The notes under the pieces are model-generated. The model ran no database searches. It had not been told where the DNA came from and saw only the letters and a list, made by a program, of their open reading frames with translations. From Methylovirgula sp963708155 (GTDB taxonomy: Bacteria > Pseudomonadota > Alphaproteobacteria > Rhizobiales > Beijerinckiaceae): DNA of 64,000 nt. Below are positions 40,494-49,924 of this stretch, in pieces. The stretch spans positions 1,488,001 through 1,552,000 of the forward strand of contig OY970183.1 in assembly GCA_963708155.1 (NCBI GenBank), read 5' to 3'. How positions within the stretch are numbered: the first letter of the stretch is position 1; the number at the start of each line of letters is the position of its first letter. The position numbers and the translations under genes are program-made.

Positions 40494-41432
40494 CTATCTC
40501 GCCCGCTTCAAGAAGGTGATGACGAGGTCCGCGATCTCGTCCACCTTCTCGTCAAGAGCGAAGTGACCGGCATCGAGCAAGTGCAGTTCGGCGTCCGGAA
40601 CGTCGTGCTTATAGGCTTCGGCTCCCGGCACTATGAACGAAGGATCGTAGCGTCCCCAGAGGACGAGGGTCGGCGGCCGATGCTCGCGCAGCCAGGTCTG
40701 CCACTTCGGATAAGAGGCGACATTGGTGCGATAATCATAGAGCAGGTCCGCTTGGATCTCACGCTCGCCCGGCCGTGAGAGGACAGCATATTCATCTGTC
40801 CAGGTGTCAGGATTGTAGCGCTCAGGGTTGGGACTGCCCGCGATGTGGCGGTGTTTCATATCCTGGAGCGAGGTAAAGACGTCAACAATTTCCGGATGCG
40901 CTTTCGGATCGGCCCAATATTTGGCAATGGCCGACCACTTGGCACCAAGACCTGCCTCATAGGCGTTGGCGTTCTGGATGATGAGAGCCTGCAGCCGTTC
41001 GGGATGCGCCAGCATAATGCGGAAGCCAACCGGACCGCCATAATCCTGGAGGTAGAAACTGTAGCGATTGATCGCGAGCTGTTCGAGAAGCGCGTTGATC
41101 GTCGCGGCGAGATGATCGAACGTGTAGGCGTAGCGCGAAGGCGGCGGTGCATCGCTCTGGCCGAAGCCCGGATAGTCGGGCGCGATCAGATGATAGTGGA
41201 CGGCGAGAAGCGGAATCAGCGAGTCGAACATCCGCGATGACGACGGATAGCCGTGCAACAGCACGATCGTCGGCGCATCTTTCGGGCCCGCCTCGCGGTA
41301 GAAGAGCCCGACCCCACTAACCACGGCGCGGTGATAGGTGATCGTCGTCGAGGTCGATGGCAGGGGTGCGGCGTGTGCGCTTTGGCTGGCGCCGAGCGCG
41401 AAGAGGGCGGAGAAAAGGGCTTTGACTTTCAC
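40494..41432 (-). CDS. Exported alpha/beta hydrolase (epoxide-hydrolase-like)
   Basis: The 312-residue protein starts at GTG 41432 and has a signal peptide (VKALFSALFALGASQSAHAA). The hydrolase core shows the oxyanion HGYPSSSRMFD, the YPGFGQSD motif and the nucleophile in FYLQDYGGPVGFRIM, where Asp is the nucleophile (QDYGG), as in epoxide hydrolases and haloalkane dehalogenases. The last part has WGRYDPSFIVPGAEAY and the catalytic His in LLDAGHFALDEKVDE. The reaction is hydrolysis of an epoxide or related substrate, probably in the periplasm. It converges on the small membrane protein gene. Confidence 0.85.
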   Translation of the reverse strand: MKVKALFSALFALGASQSAHAAPLPSTSTTITYHRAVVSGVGLFYREAGPKDAPTIVLLHGYPSSSRMFDSLIPLLAVHYHLIAPDYPGFGQSDAPPPSRYAYTFDHLAATINALLEQLAINRYSFYLQDYGGPVGFRIMLAHPERLQALIIQNANAYEAGLGAKWSAIAKYWADPKAHPEIVDVFTSLQDMKHRHIAGSPNPERYNPDTWTDEYAVLSRPGEREIQADLLYDYRTNVASYPKWQTWLREHRPPTLVLWGRYDPSFIVPGAEAYKHDVPDAELHLLDAGHFALDEKVDEIADLVITFLKRAR

Positions 41433-41480
41433 GCTGTTGTCCTTCGTCTAAATTCCGCTGCGCCCCCTCGATCCGACGTC

Positions 41481-42552
41481 CTAGGCCGCCTGGAATTCGG
41501 CAATCAGCGCATTCATCAGTTTCTCGGCCGATAGCGCGCGCGCCAAGGGCGCGCCCTGACCCGCCCATTGGGCACCATAGCCGAATTCGCCTTTGGCTTT
41601 CGCCGCCGCATTCAGCGCTTTGCCCGCATCGTAGGCGATGGGGTAGTCAGGAACCTCGTCCGACGTTGCGGACGCGCCAAAGGCGGTAAAGCGATTTGCA
41701 AGACAGCGCGCCGGGCGCCCGGAAATGACGCGGGTCATCGTCGTGTGTTGCGCGGCCTCGCTGAACAAAGCGGCGCGATACCCCGCGTCGGCAGCGGATT
41801 CGTCGGTCGGCACGAATGCCGTCCCGAGCTGTGCGCGCGCTTGCGCCGAGGCGAAGCGCAGCGGCAATGCCACGGCCATCCATAATGCCCCCGGCGGCGA
41901 TCACGGGAATATCGAGTTCGCGCACCAGCATCTGCGTCAGCGCCATCGTGCCGAGTTGCGCATCCTCCGCGTCCGGATCGAAAATTCCGCGATGGCCGCC
42001 GGCCTCGAAGCCCTGCGCCACCACCGCATGAATGCCCGCCGCTGCGATCAAGCGCGCTTCATGAAGGCTCGTGGCGCTGGCGAGGAGGACGATGCCTGCC
42101 TCGCGCAGCGCCTTGATCCATTCGCCGCGCGGCAGGCCGAAGTGAAAGCTGACCACGCCCGGCTTGATCGCGAGCAAAGTGCGGAGCATGTCCTCGTTTT
42201 CGAGAAAGCTCTTGTAAGGTTCGGCAATGGCCGCCGGAGGCGCCGCGCCGAACGCTGCGAATTCGGGCCGCAGACGTTCGAGCCAAGCTTGCTCGCGATC
42301 AGGCTTGCTTTTTGCCGGGCGATGACAAAAGAGGTTGACGTTCAGCACTCGGTTCGAGCGTGTCCGCACAGCGGCGATCATGTCTTCCGCTGCCGTCGCC
42401 GTCAGTGCGCCGACGCCGATAGAGCCTAGCCCTCCGGCATTGGACACGGCCGCCGCCATCGCCGGCGTCGATGTTCCCGCCATAGGCGCCTGTATGATCG
42501 GCCAATCGATCTTCAGAAGTTCAAGGAGATTTTTTGGGCGCGGCGGCATCAT
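41481..42552 (-). CDS. Nitronate monooxygenase (2-nitropropane dioxygenase family), frameshifted
   Basis: The start at 42552 forms an ATGA overlap with the MFS stop. The first 240 residues read in one frame: IDWPIIQAPMAGTSTPAMAA, GGLGSIGVGALTATAAEDMI, VVAQGFEAGGHRGIF, IPVIAAGGIMDGRGIAAALR. Near 41838 the frame breaks in AGCGCGCGCACAG. Deleting one base continues ASAAQLGTAFVPTDESAADA and the end to 41481. The TIM-barrel FMN enzyme oxidises alkyl nitronates. The repaired length is about 356 residues, normal. The MFS partner suggests export or uptake of a related compound. Confidence 0.85.
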
Positions 42553-43788
42553 GGCAGGCTCTCGCATTCCGCGTGGCTTTTCTTCATCCGCCGCGGGCCG
42601 CTCGCGGCAACCGCCGTAATAAGATCAATCGTGAGCGCCAGCAGCATGGCAACCGCACCGATGATAAAGAGCAAGCGATAATCGCCACTGCTGCGCGCGA
42701 AGATGAAGGACATTCCATAGGCCGCGCCGGCCTGCAAGATCGCGAAGCTCGCGGTGGCGGCGCTCCAGGCCGCTTTCTGCGCCTCGGGATGATGCGGCAA
42801 CATTTCGTGCACGCGGCCGAGAACCAGAGGCACAATTCCGGGCGTGAAGGCGCCGACGACGAGGCTCGACAATATCAGCGACCACGTGGCGGAATGGAGC
42901 GCCGGTAGCACGACCGCGGCCGCCTCGAGCAGATAGGCAAGGCGCAAGGCGGGCCCGAAGCCGACGCGGTCGCCGAGATGTCCGCTGAGCAGCGGTCCGG
43001 CCATCGCGCCGAGCCCGAACAGCACCCAATAATCCGCGCCGATCTGCAAACCCTGACCGAGCCCGCGCGCGATGAAGTCGACGAGAAAGATCATATGCGG
43101 CACAAGCCCCGCGGCGTTGAGCGCATATTCGAGATAAAGCGCGCGCAGCGTCACGGTCGGCCTGGGATGCGCCTGCGCCCTCGGTGATGGCGCATGTTCG
43201 GGCCAGCCGTTCCAGGCGGCGAGCGTCAGCAGGCAAGACAGGATGCCAAGCCCCAACCATGTCGCCGTCAGCCCCTGCCGCAGCAATATCGGCACGAGCG
43301 TTCCCGACGCGGCGATACCGGCCCCGACCCCCATGAAGATAAGGCCGCCGGCGAGGCCGCGCCGCGCCGCCGGCACCAGCGGCAGCACGGTCGGCGCGGC
43401 CAGCACCATGAGCGCGCCGCCGCTAAGCCCCGCGATAAACCGCCAGATGAAAAACCAGAGAAACGAAACCGGATGCGCGCAGGCGAAAAACGCCGCTGTC
43501 GCCAGCCCCATCATCAGCCGCAGGAGGAGTGGGGCGGCAAAGCGCGCGGCGAGCGGCCGGCCCAGCAAGGCGCCGGCGAGATACCCGGCGAGATTGGCCG
43601 CGCCAAGATAGGCCCCCGCCGATGCAGCGAACCAATGCGCACCGATAATCGCTGGCAGCAACGGCGTATAGGCGAAACGCGCCAGCCCGATTCCGACGAG
43701 GCTGGCGCAAAAGGCCGACAGCGTTGCCCGCCAGGGCAGGGCGCCTGGTGCGCGGCTCTCACCGCTGCGAGTTCGTTGCTCCGCGCAT
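42549..43788 (-). CDS. MFS transporter (YbfB/YjiJ-like), frameshift at the 5' end
   Basis: The main frame runs from before 43661 to 42549 with twelve predicted membrane segments (RFAAPLLLRLMMGLATAAFF, AGLSGGALMVLAAPTVLPLV, LAGGLIFMGVGAGIAASGTL, IFLVDFIARGLG, DYRLLFIIGAVAMLLALTID). The first helix (TLSAFCASLVGIGLARFAYT) lies upstream of the first in-frame ATG. The likely true start is ATG 43788 with GAGGACACG before it; one extra base in the first ten codons links it to the main frame. It lacks other gene-level damage. It is translationally coupled to the nitronate monooxygenase and divergent from a LysR gene, which likely controls both. Confidence 0.82.
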
Positions 43789-43907
43789 CGTGTCCTCTAA
43801 ATCGGGGTTGACGCCGGCAACCGTAAACGCCTAGGCTAATCATTAGAAATGAATACTTATGATAATGGATATCTGATTTTAAGATTAGGTTGAGGATAGA
43901 ACGAACC

Positions 43908-44861
43908 GTGGATTTTGCCGAGCTGAAAGTGTTCGAAGCCGTATCGCGCCTGGGCAGCATGAACCGTGCGGCGGCCGAGCTGCACACCGTGCAATCCAAT
44001 GTGACGGCGCGCATCCGTGGCCTGGAAGAAGAGCTTGGCATCGCGCTCTTTCAGCGTCATGCGCGGGGCGTCACGACGACGCCCGCCGGCCAGCGGCTGC
44101 TGCCTTTCGTCGGGCGCATCGCCAAGCTCCTCGCTGATGCCGAAGCGGCCGCGAAGGACGAAGGCGTGCCAAACGGGGCGTTGCGCCTTGGCAGCATGGA
44201 GACGACGGCGGCGTTGCGCCTGTCGCCCGTGCTCGGCCAATTCGCCAATGCCTATCCCAAGGTCCGTCTCGTGCTGACGACCGGAACGACATCGCGTCTC
44301 CTGGAAGACGTGATCGAAGGCCGGATCGAAGGCGCCTTCGTTGCCGGTCCTGTCAGCCATCCGGATCTGCATCAGGACGCGATCTTTGGCGAGGAGCTTG
44401 TTCTGGTGAGCGCGCCGAATGTAGCAACGCTCAGCGATTTAACGCAGATCGCTGATCTGCGGACGATCGTCTTCCAAATCGGCTGCTCGTATCGTCAGCG
44501 ACTCGAAGCTGTTCTGGCGGATTTGGGAATCGCTGTTGCCAAGCCGATGGAATTCGGTTCGCTCGACGCGATCATCGCTTGCGTTGGCGCCGGCGTCGGC
44601 GTGACGCTGTTGCCGAAGGGTGTTGTCGCGGCGGCTTCGCGGGAAGGGAAGGTCGGCGTGCATGAGTTGCCGCCAAAACGCGCCCAGGTCGAGACGCTTT
44701 TCGTGCGCCGGCGCAACTCTTATTTTTCAAGTGCGATGACGGCCTTCCTCGATTTTGCACGTTTGCACTATGGCGCCGCGCCCGCGGGCCGCCCGCGCGA
44801 TGTGTCTCCCGCCGGCTTCAAGAAGATCGGAAAGAAGCCGGCGGGGTTGTTTTCCAGCTGA
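43908..44861 (+). CDS. LysR-family regulator of the MFS/nitronate monooxygenase operon
   Basis: Start is GTG 43908 (VDFAELKVFEAVSRLGSMNR); an upstream TTG frame extension lacks support. The winged helix (RAAAELHTVQSNVTARIRGL, ARGVTTTPAGQRLLPF) is followed by the LysR ligand domain (GALRLGSMETTAALRLSPVL, LEDVIEGRIEGAFVAGPVSH, AIIACVGAGVGVTLLPKGVV). It is divergent from the MFS gene across 119 bases of AT-rich DNA, the classic place for its operator. About 317 residues, normal length. The ligand is unknown. Confidence 0.9.
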   Translation: MDFAELKVFEAVSRLGSMNRAAAELHTVQSNVTARIRGLEEELGIALFQRHARGVTTTPAGQRLLPFVGRIAKLLADAEAAAKDEGVPNGALRLGSMETTAALRLSPVLGQFANAYPKVRLVLTTGTTSRLLEDVIEGRIEGAFVAGPVSHPDLHQDAIFGEELVLVSAPNVATLSDLTQIADLRTIVFQIGCSYRQRLEAVLADLGIAVAKPMEFGSLDAIIACVGAGVGVTLLPKGVVAAASREGKVGVHELPPKRAQVETLFVRRRNSYFSSAMTAFLDFARLHYGAAPAGRPRDVSPAGFKKIGKKPAGLFSS

Positions 44862-44939
44862 TGCCACCAAGCTCGCCAGCAAGCCCGACAAACAATCCGC
44901 CGCGTGGCAGGATCACTCTCAAACTTGCCAGCGTTGTCA

Positions 44940-45104
44940 TCAAGTCAAATTGCTGGCGATCGAATTGAACTTCGCCGACACATTCGTGCCGATCAGCCCA
45001 AGCGCGCCGATGATCACCACGGCGATCAGACCGGCGATGAGGCCATATTCGATGGCCGTCGCGCCGGACTCGTCCTTGAGGAAAGATGAAACAAACTTTG
45101 TCAT
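44940..45104 (-). CDS. Flp-type pilin, orphan
   Basis: The 54-residue protein reads MTKFVSSFLKDESGATAIEY then GLIAGLIAVVIIGALGLI and TNVSAKFNSIASNLT. DESGATAIEYGLI is the Flp/Fap pilin signature; prepilin peptidase would cut after the Gly before ATAIEY, leaving a membrane helix. It forms tight-adherence (Tad) pili. No tad, cpa or prepilin peptidase genes lie in the window, so it is an orphan subunit that would need a Tad locus elsewhere. It follows an AT-rich 728-base upstream region with its own promoter. Confidence 0.9.
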   Translation of the reverse strand: MTKFVSSFLKDESGATAIEYGLIAGLIAVVIIGALGLIGTNVSAKFNSIASNLT

Positions 45105-45832
45105 GTTGCGCACCTGTGAAAGCGGGATGATGCAAACTGCTCTGCGAGCGTAAACACGATAGAGAAAATCCCGCTTCCTGTTTCCTAATCTGCGATATGC
45201 AATAATTATAGATGCGGTTACCTTCTATTTACTTGTAGTCTTATCTGTCGAATAAGTCCCAATAATAGCTGGCGGCCTTAAGACGCCATTCACCCTAAAA
45301 TCGCAACCGGTGCCTAAACATCAACGGCTTAAGTCAAGCGGGACTAATCTGGTGGCGGCATCGTCCGAAATACTTTGCAATTTCTATCACGCTCCCGTGA
45401 AAGATGAGATTCCGGTGTCCGAACGTCGATTTTGGTTAAAATCGCTGGCCTCTTGATGCGATCGCGCGCCGCGCTGTTGCGTGGAAAGTTTTAGGGCGAT
45501 TGGTGCCCAACAATCTCGCCGCCGGCCTTTACGTCATCATCCGATCTCTTATGCACGCGCAAGCGGCAGTATCAGTCCACCTGTTTCGCCGCTAAATATG
45601 GCTCGAAAATCGAGACGCGAGATTTGATTGAACATCCGGTGCCCGACTGTGCATACTGGCCTTCACGCCATCCCTGATCTCGAGGGTCGCGTTGCGTGTT
45701 TGTGACCTGGGCGCCGATGTCGTCGGACCTCCCGCCAGGTACGCGTTGCTGAAAAGAGAGACCGGCCGACCTGCTGCTGATTGCGGCGGGGCAATTGTTG
45801 TGGTGCGGCGTTTTCAAGCAAAGGAATTTGAG
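45105..45832. other. AT-richer intergenic region, no gene seen
   Basis: These 728 bases between the Flp pilin (minus) and the orphan protein (plus) are visibly poorer in G+C than their neighbours (for example TAGATGCGGTTACCTTCTAT). They must hold two divergent promoters. I find no convincing small ORF, tRNA or repeat on either strand. Confidence 0.55.
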
Positions 45833-46192
45833 ATGCCTTCAGCATATCCAATCCCCCAGGAATTGAAGGTCGCCTTTGATCATGCGCTCAGCGCATTCGA
45901 TAATTGGTCTTATGGTGCGCCCGCTCCGGTCGTCACCATCGACAGTGACGCCTATACGATCGAAACAATCTCCGACTTCGTCATGAACTTCCGGGACAGC
46001 GCGCCGAAGGCGACTTACGATCATGTCGTTGAGCTCGCCAAGGCTTTTCGCAATGGCCACGACGCTTCGGCCGATGAATTTGCGGACCCGAAAGATCGCA
46101 CCTACCAGGAGATAGGGCAGTGCCTGTTCAAGCTCTGCGCGGCGCGCCGCGATTATTCGGCCGCGCACTCCGTAGCGCGATCTAGGCGCTAG
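45833..46192 (+). CDS. Hypothetical protein, 119 residues
   Basis: The ATG at 45833 follows AAGGAATTTGAG. The protein is soluble and mixed in charge (IPQELKVAFDHALSAFDNWS, IETISDFVMNFRDSAPKATY, CLFKLCAARRDYSAAH). I do not recognise a family. Its stop overlaps the convergent LssY-like gene by 11 bases. Coding use looks like that of the neighbours, so it is probably a real gene of lineage-limited spread. Confidence 0.6.
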   Translation: MPSAYPIPQELKVAFDHALSAFDNWSYGAPAPVVTIDSDAYTIETISDFVMNFRDSAPKATYDHVVELAKAFRNGHDASADEFADPKDRTYQEIGQCLFKLCAARRDYSAAHSVARSRR

Positions 46193-47018
46193 CTGCCGGT
46201 GGCGTGAGTTCGGCCGCGGCAACGAATCCGTCGGTCACGTAGCGGTTGACGCGCCCGATCGAAAGACAGTCGCTCGGACGATACGACCGGACATTCGCGA
46301 CGACGCCGCACTGCTGGAGCGCGGCGATGATGAAGTCGCGCTCCTCGTTGGTGTCGGCATCGGTCGCGTGCGTGATCTGGAAGCTGAGGCGGGTCAGCGA
46401 AAATCCGGTGTCTCGCGTGCCGGCTCCGACCCAGAGCACCGGCCTGTCTTCGAGCGGGCGCGGCGCGTTGATCCAGAAAGACGGCGTGTCGAGAGTCTCC
46501 TCGGCATATTTGAGGGATAAGCCCCAAAAGCGGATATGGTGCCGCTTGCGCGGACTGTCGCCAATCGGTTGCTGGAAGCCGACGTCCTGGCCACGGCCAA
46601 ACAGATAGAGCGTGCTGAAGGGGGCCTGCGGATAAGGCTCGTTCAGGACGAAGGCGCGGGCCATTCGCCACGAACTGGCAAGATCAAGCGCATCGGCCTG
46701 CGACCAGCCCGCCGTCGCGAACGCGCTCTGGAGCTGATGCATCGTGCCGATCAAAGCGAGGTTGACGGGATCGCCCGGCAATCCATCGCCGGTGATCGTA
46801 TAGCTTGGCACATGGCCCTGCTGAAGAATCCAAGCTCCCATTCGGATGGCGCGCGGCAGGACTACATAGGCGGCGATGCCATACGTGAAGGCGACGGCGA
46901 GCGCCACGGGAAGGTGCTGGTCGGCGCGCACGAATATCACGAAGGCGATGAACCAAACGACGGCGGCGCCGAGCGCCAAGACCAGGAAACGCCGCAAGAG
47001 AAGTTTGAGAAACCGCAT
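46182..47018 (-). CDS. LssY C-terminal-domain membrane protein
   Basis: The 278-residue protein has two N-terminal membrane helices (FLVLALGAAVVWFIAFVIFV; LPVALAVAFTYGIAAYVVLP). An LssY_C-like domain follows (DPVNLALIGTMHQLQSAFAT, GWSQADALDLASSWRMARAF, STLYLFGRGQDVGFQQPIGD, HHIRFWGLSL, DRPVLWVGAGTRDTGFSL). LssY domains occur with PAP2-type lipid phosphatases in type I secretion contexts; the role is unknown. It stands alone here, divergent from the DUF892 gene. Confidence 0.85.
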   Translation of the reverse strand: MRFLKLLLRRFLVLALGAAVVWFIAFVIFVRADQHLPVALAVAFTYGIAAYVVLPRAIRMGAWILQQGHVPSYTITGDGLPGDPVNLALIGTMHQLQSAFATAGWSQADALDLASSWRMARAFVLNEPYPQAPFSTLYLFGRGQDVGFQQPIGDSPRKRHHIRFWGLSLKYAEETLDTPSFWINAPRPLEDRPVLWVGAGTRDTGFSLTRLSFQITHATDADTNEERDFIIAALQQCGVVANVRSYRPSDCLSIGRVNRYVTDGFVAAAELTPPAASA

Positions 47019-47236
47019 CGTGATCCTCCCGGCCTCGCAAATAAGGCTTAGAACACGCTGCGACCAGGAGGGCTAGCTGTCGTGCCACTCGCTGCCGACG
47101 ACGACCTGGGTTCTGCCAATCGTCGACGGAAAAGACGATCGCAGGGAACAGACGGCGTCGGCGCTTGTTGATGGGGCCGCCGAGCCGTAAATCCGCCGTA
47201 GGGCTGTTCGCGGAGGCGAGAAATGGAGGCAGCAGA

Positions 47237-47733
47237 ATGACCAAGCAACCCAAGGACCTCAACGTTCTGTTCTATGAAACGTTGAAGGATATCTATTACG
47301 CCGAGAAGCAAATTCTTCGCGCTCTACCGAAGATGGCGAAAAGTGCCCAATCGGACGAGCTCCGCCAGGCTTTTGAAACGCATCGCGATCAGACGGAAGG
47401 CCACGTCGAGCGCCTCGACCAGGTATTCGAGCTGATCGGCAAGCCGGCGCGTGGCAAGACCTGCGAAGCGATCAACGGAATCATCGAAGAGGGCAAGGAG
47501 ATCATGGAAGATTTTGCCGAGTCCCGGCCCTCGATCCAGGCCTTCTCTCGGCCGCGCAGGCCGTTGAGCACTATGAGATCAGCCGTTACGGCACGTTGAA
47601 GACATGGGCCAACGAACTTGGTCTCAAGAACGTGGTCCCCTTGCTTGAGGCGACTTTGGCGGAGGAGAAAAAGACCGACGACCTACTGTCGAAGATCGCG
47701 GCGCAATCTATCAATCGCAAAGCCGCAGCCTGA
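47237..47733 (+). CDS. DUF892 (YciE/YciF) ferritin-like protein, frameshifted
   Basis: The start at 47237 follows GGAGGCAGC. The first part (LNVLFYETLKDIYYAEKQIL, SDELRQAFETHRDQTEGHVE) is the YciE/YciF four-helix ferritin-like fold with Glu and His metal ligands. Near 47535 one base is missing in GAGTCCCGGCCC. In the next frame the protein continues PALDPGLLSAAQAVEHYEIS, RYGTLKTWANELGLKNVVPL and ends at 47733, giving about 165 residues, normal length. DUF892 proteins are stress-induced and bind metal; no further role is known. Confidence 0.85.
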
Positions 47734-47741
47734 CAAGCGTA

Positions 47742-47775
47742 GGGCGGCACCCTGTCCATCCGAGGTATGCCGCCC
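47742..47775 (+). terminator. Probable terminator after the DUF892 gene
   Basis: GGGCGGCA (47742-47749) pairs with TGCCGCCC (47768-47775), followed by ATTCTTACTT. The stem is perfect but the loop is long and the U-tract weak. Confidence 0.5.
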
Positions 47776-47904
47776 ATTCTTACTTCGTTAGCAGAAGTGC
47801 CCTCTATAACGTCGCGGGACGAAAAACGTTCCCCGAACGGGCGGGTTACGGCCCTGCGACGGTAAGCATGGAAGCTTCGTTGCAAACGGCGGGAGTCTGA
47901 TTGT

Positions 47905-47994
47905 GGCGGAGAGGGAGGGATTCGAACCCCCGATAGGCTTTCACCTATGCCGCATTTCGAGTGCGGTGCATTCAACCGCTCTGCCACCTCTCCA
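47905..47994 (-). tRNA. serU: tRNA-Ser (CGA)
   Basis: A 90-base class II tRNA on the minus strand: acceptor GGAGAGG/CCTCTCC, anticodon loop CTCGAAA (CGA), long variable arm (CATAGGTGAAAGCCTATCG), T-loop TTCGAAT and encoded CCA. The long variable arm and CGA anticodon give serine. Confidence 0.96.
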
Positions 47995-48050
47995 GCACGC
48001 GCGGTAGGCGGCGCAGATACCATGCGCGTCCCGGCCATACAAGGCTGGCT

Positions 48051-49094
48051 TCACTCTTCCGGGCCGGAGGCGAAAAGACCGAATTGCTGCGGCGTTGCCG
48101 GCGCTTCCAATCCAAGATGACGGAAGGCCTGCGCCGTCAGCACCCGGCCGCGCGGGGTCCGCTGCAAAAAGCCCTGCTGGATCAGATAGGGCTCGATAAT
48201 ATCCTCGATCGCGTCGCGCGGCTCGGAAAGTGCCGCCGCCAGCGTTTCGATTCCGACCGGGCCGCCGCCGAAGCTCGTCGCGATAAGGGTCAGATAGCGC
48301 CGGTCCATCGTATCGAGGCCGATGGCATCGACATCGAGCGCTTGCAAGGCGCGATCGGCGATGGCGCGGGTGATGCCGCCTTTGGCGGCTCCGACCTCGG
48401 CGAAATCGCGCACCCGGCGCAACAGACGCCCCGCGACCCTCGGCGTGCCGCGCGCGCGTCTGGCGATCTCGTTTGCGCCATCGTCGGTGATGGCGATGCC
48501 AAGCACATGCGCGCCCCGGCGCACGATGCTTTCGAGTTCCGGCACGGAATAGAAGTCGAGCCGCACCGGGATGCCGAATCGGTCGCGCAGCGGCGTCGTC
48601 AGCAGGCCGGCGCGGGTCGTGGCTCCCACCAGAGTGAATTTGGCGAGATCGATCTTCACCGAGCGTGCGCCGGGCCCGGTGCCGACCATGAGATCGAGCT
48701 GAAAATCCTCCATTGCCGGATAGAGGATTTCCTCGACCGCCGGGTTGAGCCGATGGATTTCATCAATGAAGAGTACGTCGCGCTCTTCGAGCGCGGTCAA
48801 TTGCGCGGCGAGATCGCCGCCCTTGGCAATCACCGGGCCCGAGGTCGAACGGAAATTCACGCCCAGCTCCCGCGCGACGATCTGCGCCAGCGTCGTCTTG
48901 CCGAGGCCGGGAGGTCCCACGAACAAGACGTGGTCGAGCGCGTCCCGCCGCGCCTTGGCCGCCTCGATGAAGATTTTGAGATTCTTGCGCGCGGCCTCCT
49001 GGCCGGTGAAATCGGCGAGCGTCAGCGGCCGCAGCGAGGCGTCTTGATCCTCGGCGCCCGCTTCGGGCGCAATCAGGCGGCGCGGCTCATTCAC
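48051..49094 (-). CDS. ruvB: Holliday junction branch-migration helicase RuvB
   Basis: The 347-residue AAA+ ATPase has Walker A GPPGLGKTT (60-68), Walker B VLFIDEIHRL with DEIH at 111-114, sensor FTLVGATTRAGLLTTPLRDR and the C-terminal winged helix (IQQGFLQRTPRGRVLTAQAF). With RuvA it drives branch migration of recombination intermediates. ruvA and ruvC, usually directly upstream, are absent: nth lies there instead, 27 bases away on the same strand. The start at 49094 has no other good candidate. Confidence 0.96.
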   Translation of the reverse strand: MNEPRRLIAPEAGAEDQDASLRPLTLADFTGQEAARKNLKIFIEAAKARRDALDHVLFVGPPGLGKTTLAQIVARELGVNFRSTSGPVIAKGGDLAAQLTALEERDVLFIDEIHRLNPAVEEILYPAMEDFQLDLMVGTGPGARSVKIDLAKFTLVGATTRAGLLTTPLRDRFGIPVRLDFYSVPELESIVRRGAHVLGIAITDDGANEIARRARGTPRVAGRLLRRVRDFAEVGAAKGGITRAIADRALQALDVDAIGLDTMDRRYLTLIATSFGGGPVGIETLAAALSEPRDAIEDIIEPYLIQQGFLQRTPRGRVLTAQAFRHLGLEAPATPQQFGLFASGPEE

Positions 49095-49121
49095 GGTCGA
49101 TCCTCTCGAATCGCCAGCCTA

Positions 49122-49877
49122 TCATGCCGCGGGCGCCGGCGTCTTTTTCGGCCAGCGGCAGAGGTCCGCGATCAGGCAGCGCCAGCATTGCGGCTTGCGC
49201 GCCTGGCAGATGTAGCGCCCGTGCAGGATCAGCCAATGATGCGCGTGGAGTTTGTAGGCTTCGGGGATGATCTTCTCGAGCCCGTCCTCGACCTCGCGCA
49301 CCGTCTTGCCGGGTGCCAGCGGAATCCGATTCGAGACGCGGAAAATATGCGTATCGACCGCGATCGCCGGCTGATTGAAGGCGACGTTGAGCACCACATT
49401 GGCGGTCTTGCGGCCGACGCCGGGGAGCGATTCAAGCTCTTCGCGCGTGCGCGGCACCTTGCCGGCGAACCGTTCGACCAGGGCGCGCGAAAGGCCAATG
49501 ACGTTCTTGGCCTTGGTCCGGTAGAGGCCGATGGTCTTGATCAACTCGCGCACATTATCCTCGCCTAGCGCCAGCATTTTCTCCGGGCTGTCAGCCTTGG
49601 CGAAAAGCGCTGGCGTCGCCTTGTTGACGCCGGCGTCGGTCGCTTGTGCCGAAAGGACCACGGCGACGAGCAGGGTAAACGGATTCTTGGAATGGAGTTC
49701 GGTCTGCGGATGCGGGTTGGCCTCGGCGAAGCGGCGGAAGATCTCGGCGACCTCATCCGGCGGCACGGGTTTCGGCCAGCGGGGCGCCCGCGAACCGGGG
49801 GCCGCCTTGGCCGAAGGCGTCTTTCGCGCCGGAACCTTCACGGCGGCTCTCGGCTTAACTCTGGTGACGGGCGCCAT
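49122..49877 (-). CDS. nth: Endonuclease III (DNA glycosylase/AP lyase)
   Basis: The 251-residue enzyme has a basic N-terminal extension of about 40 residues. The helix-hairpin-helix LPGVGRKTANVVLN holds catalytic Lys157, and Asp175 sits in AIAVDTHIF. The [4Fe-4S] cluster is bound by Cys224, 231, 234 and 240 (C-x6-C-x2-C-x5-C). It removes oxidised pyrimidines and cuts at the abasic site in base excision repair. It is followed by ruvB and is divergent from the DUF2244 gene, a neighbourhood common in Rhizobiales. Confidence 0.95.
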   Translation of the reverse strand: MAPVTRVKPRAAVKVPARKTPSAKAAPGSRAPRWPKPVPPDEVAEIFRRFAEANPHPQTELHSKNPFTLLVAVVLSAQATDAGVNKATPALFAKADSPEKMLALGEDNVRELIKTIGLYRTKAKNVIGLSRALVERFAGKVPRTREELESLPGVGRKTANVVLNVAFNQPAIAVDTHIFRVSNRIPLAPGKTVREVEDGLEKIIPEAYKLHAHHWLILHGRYICQARKPQCWRCLIADLCRWPKKTPAPAA

Positions 49878-49924
49878 TTAGGCGTTATAAGGTTCGGGAA
49901 CTTCCTGGAGAAGAGCGTGCCGCG

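Noticed and set aside
43194..43811. A 205-codon plus-strand frame opposite the MFS gene
   Set aside because: Composition is Arg/Gln/Pro-rich and it lies antisense to a clear transporter with twelve membrane helices.
47961..49568. A 535-codon plus-strand frame over ruvB and nth
   Set aside because: It is antisense to two conserved enzymes with all catalytic motifs, and its product has no recognisable fold.
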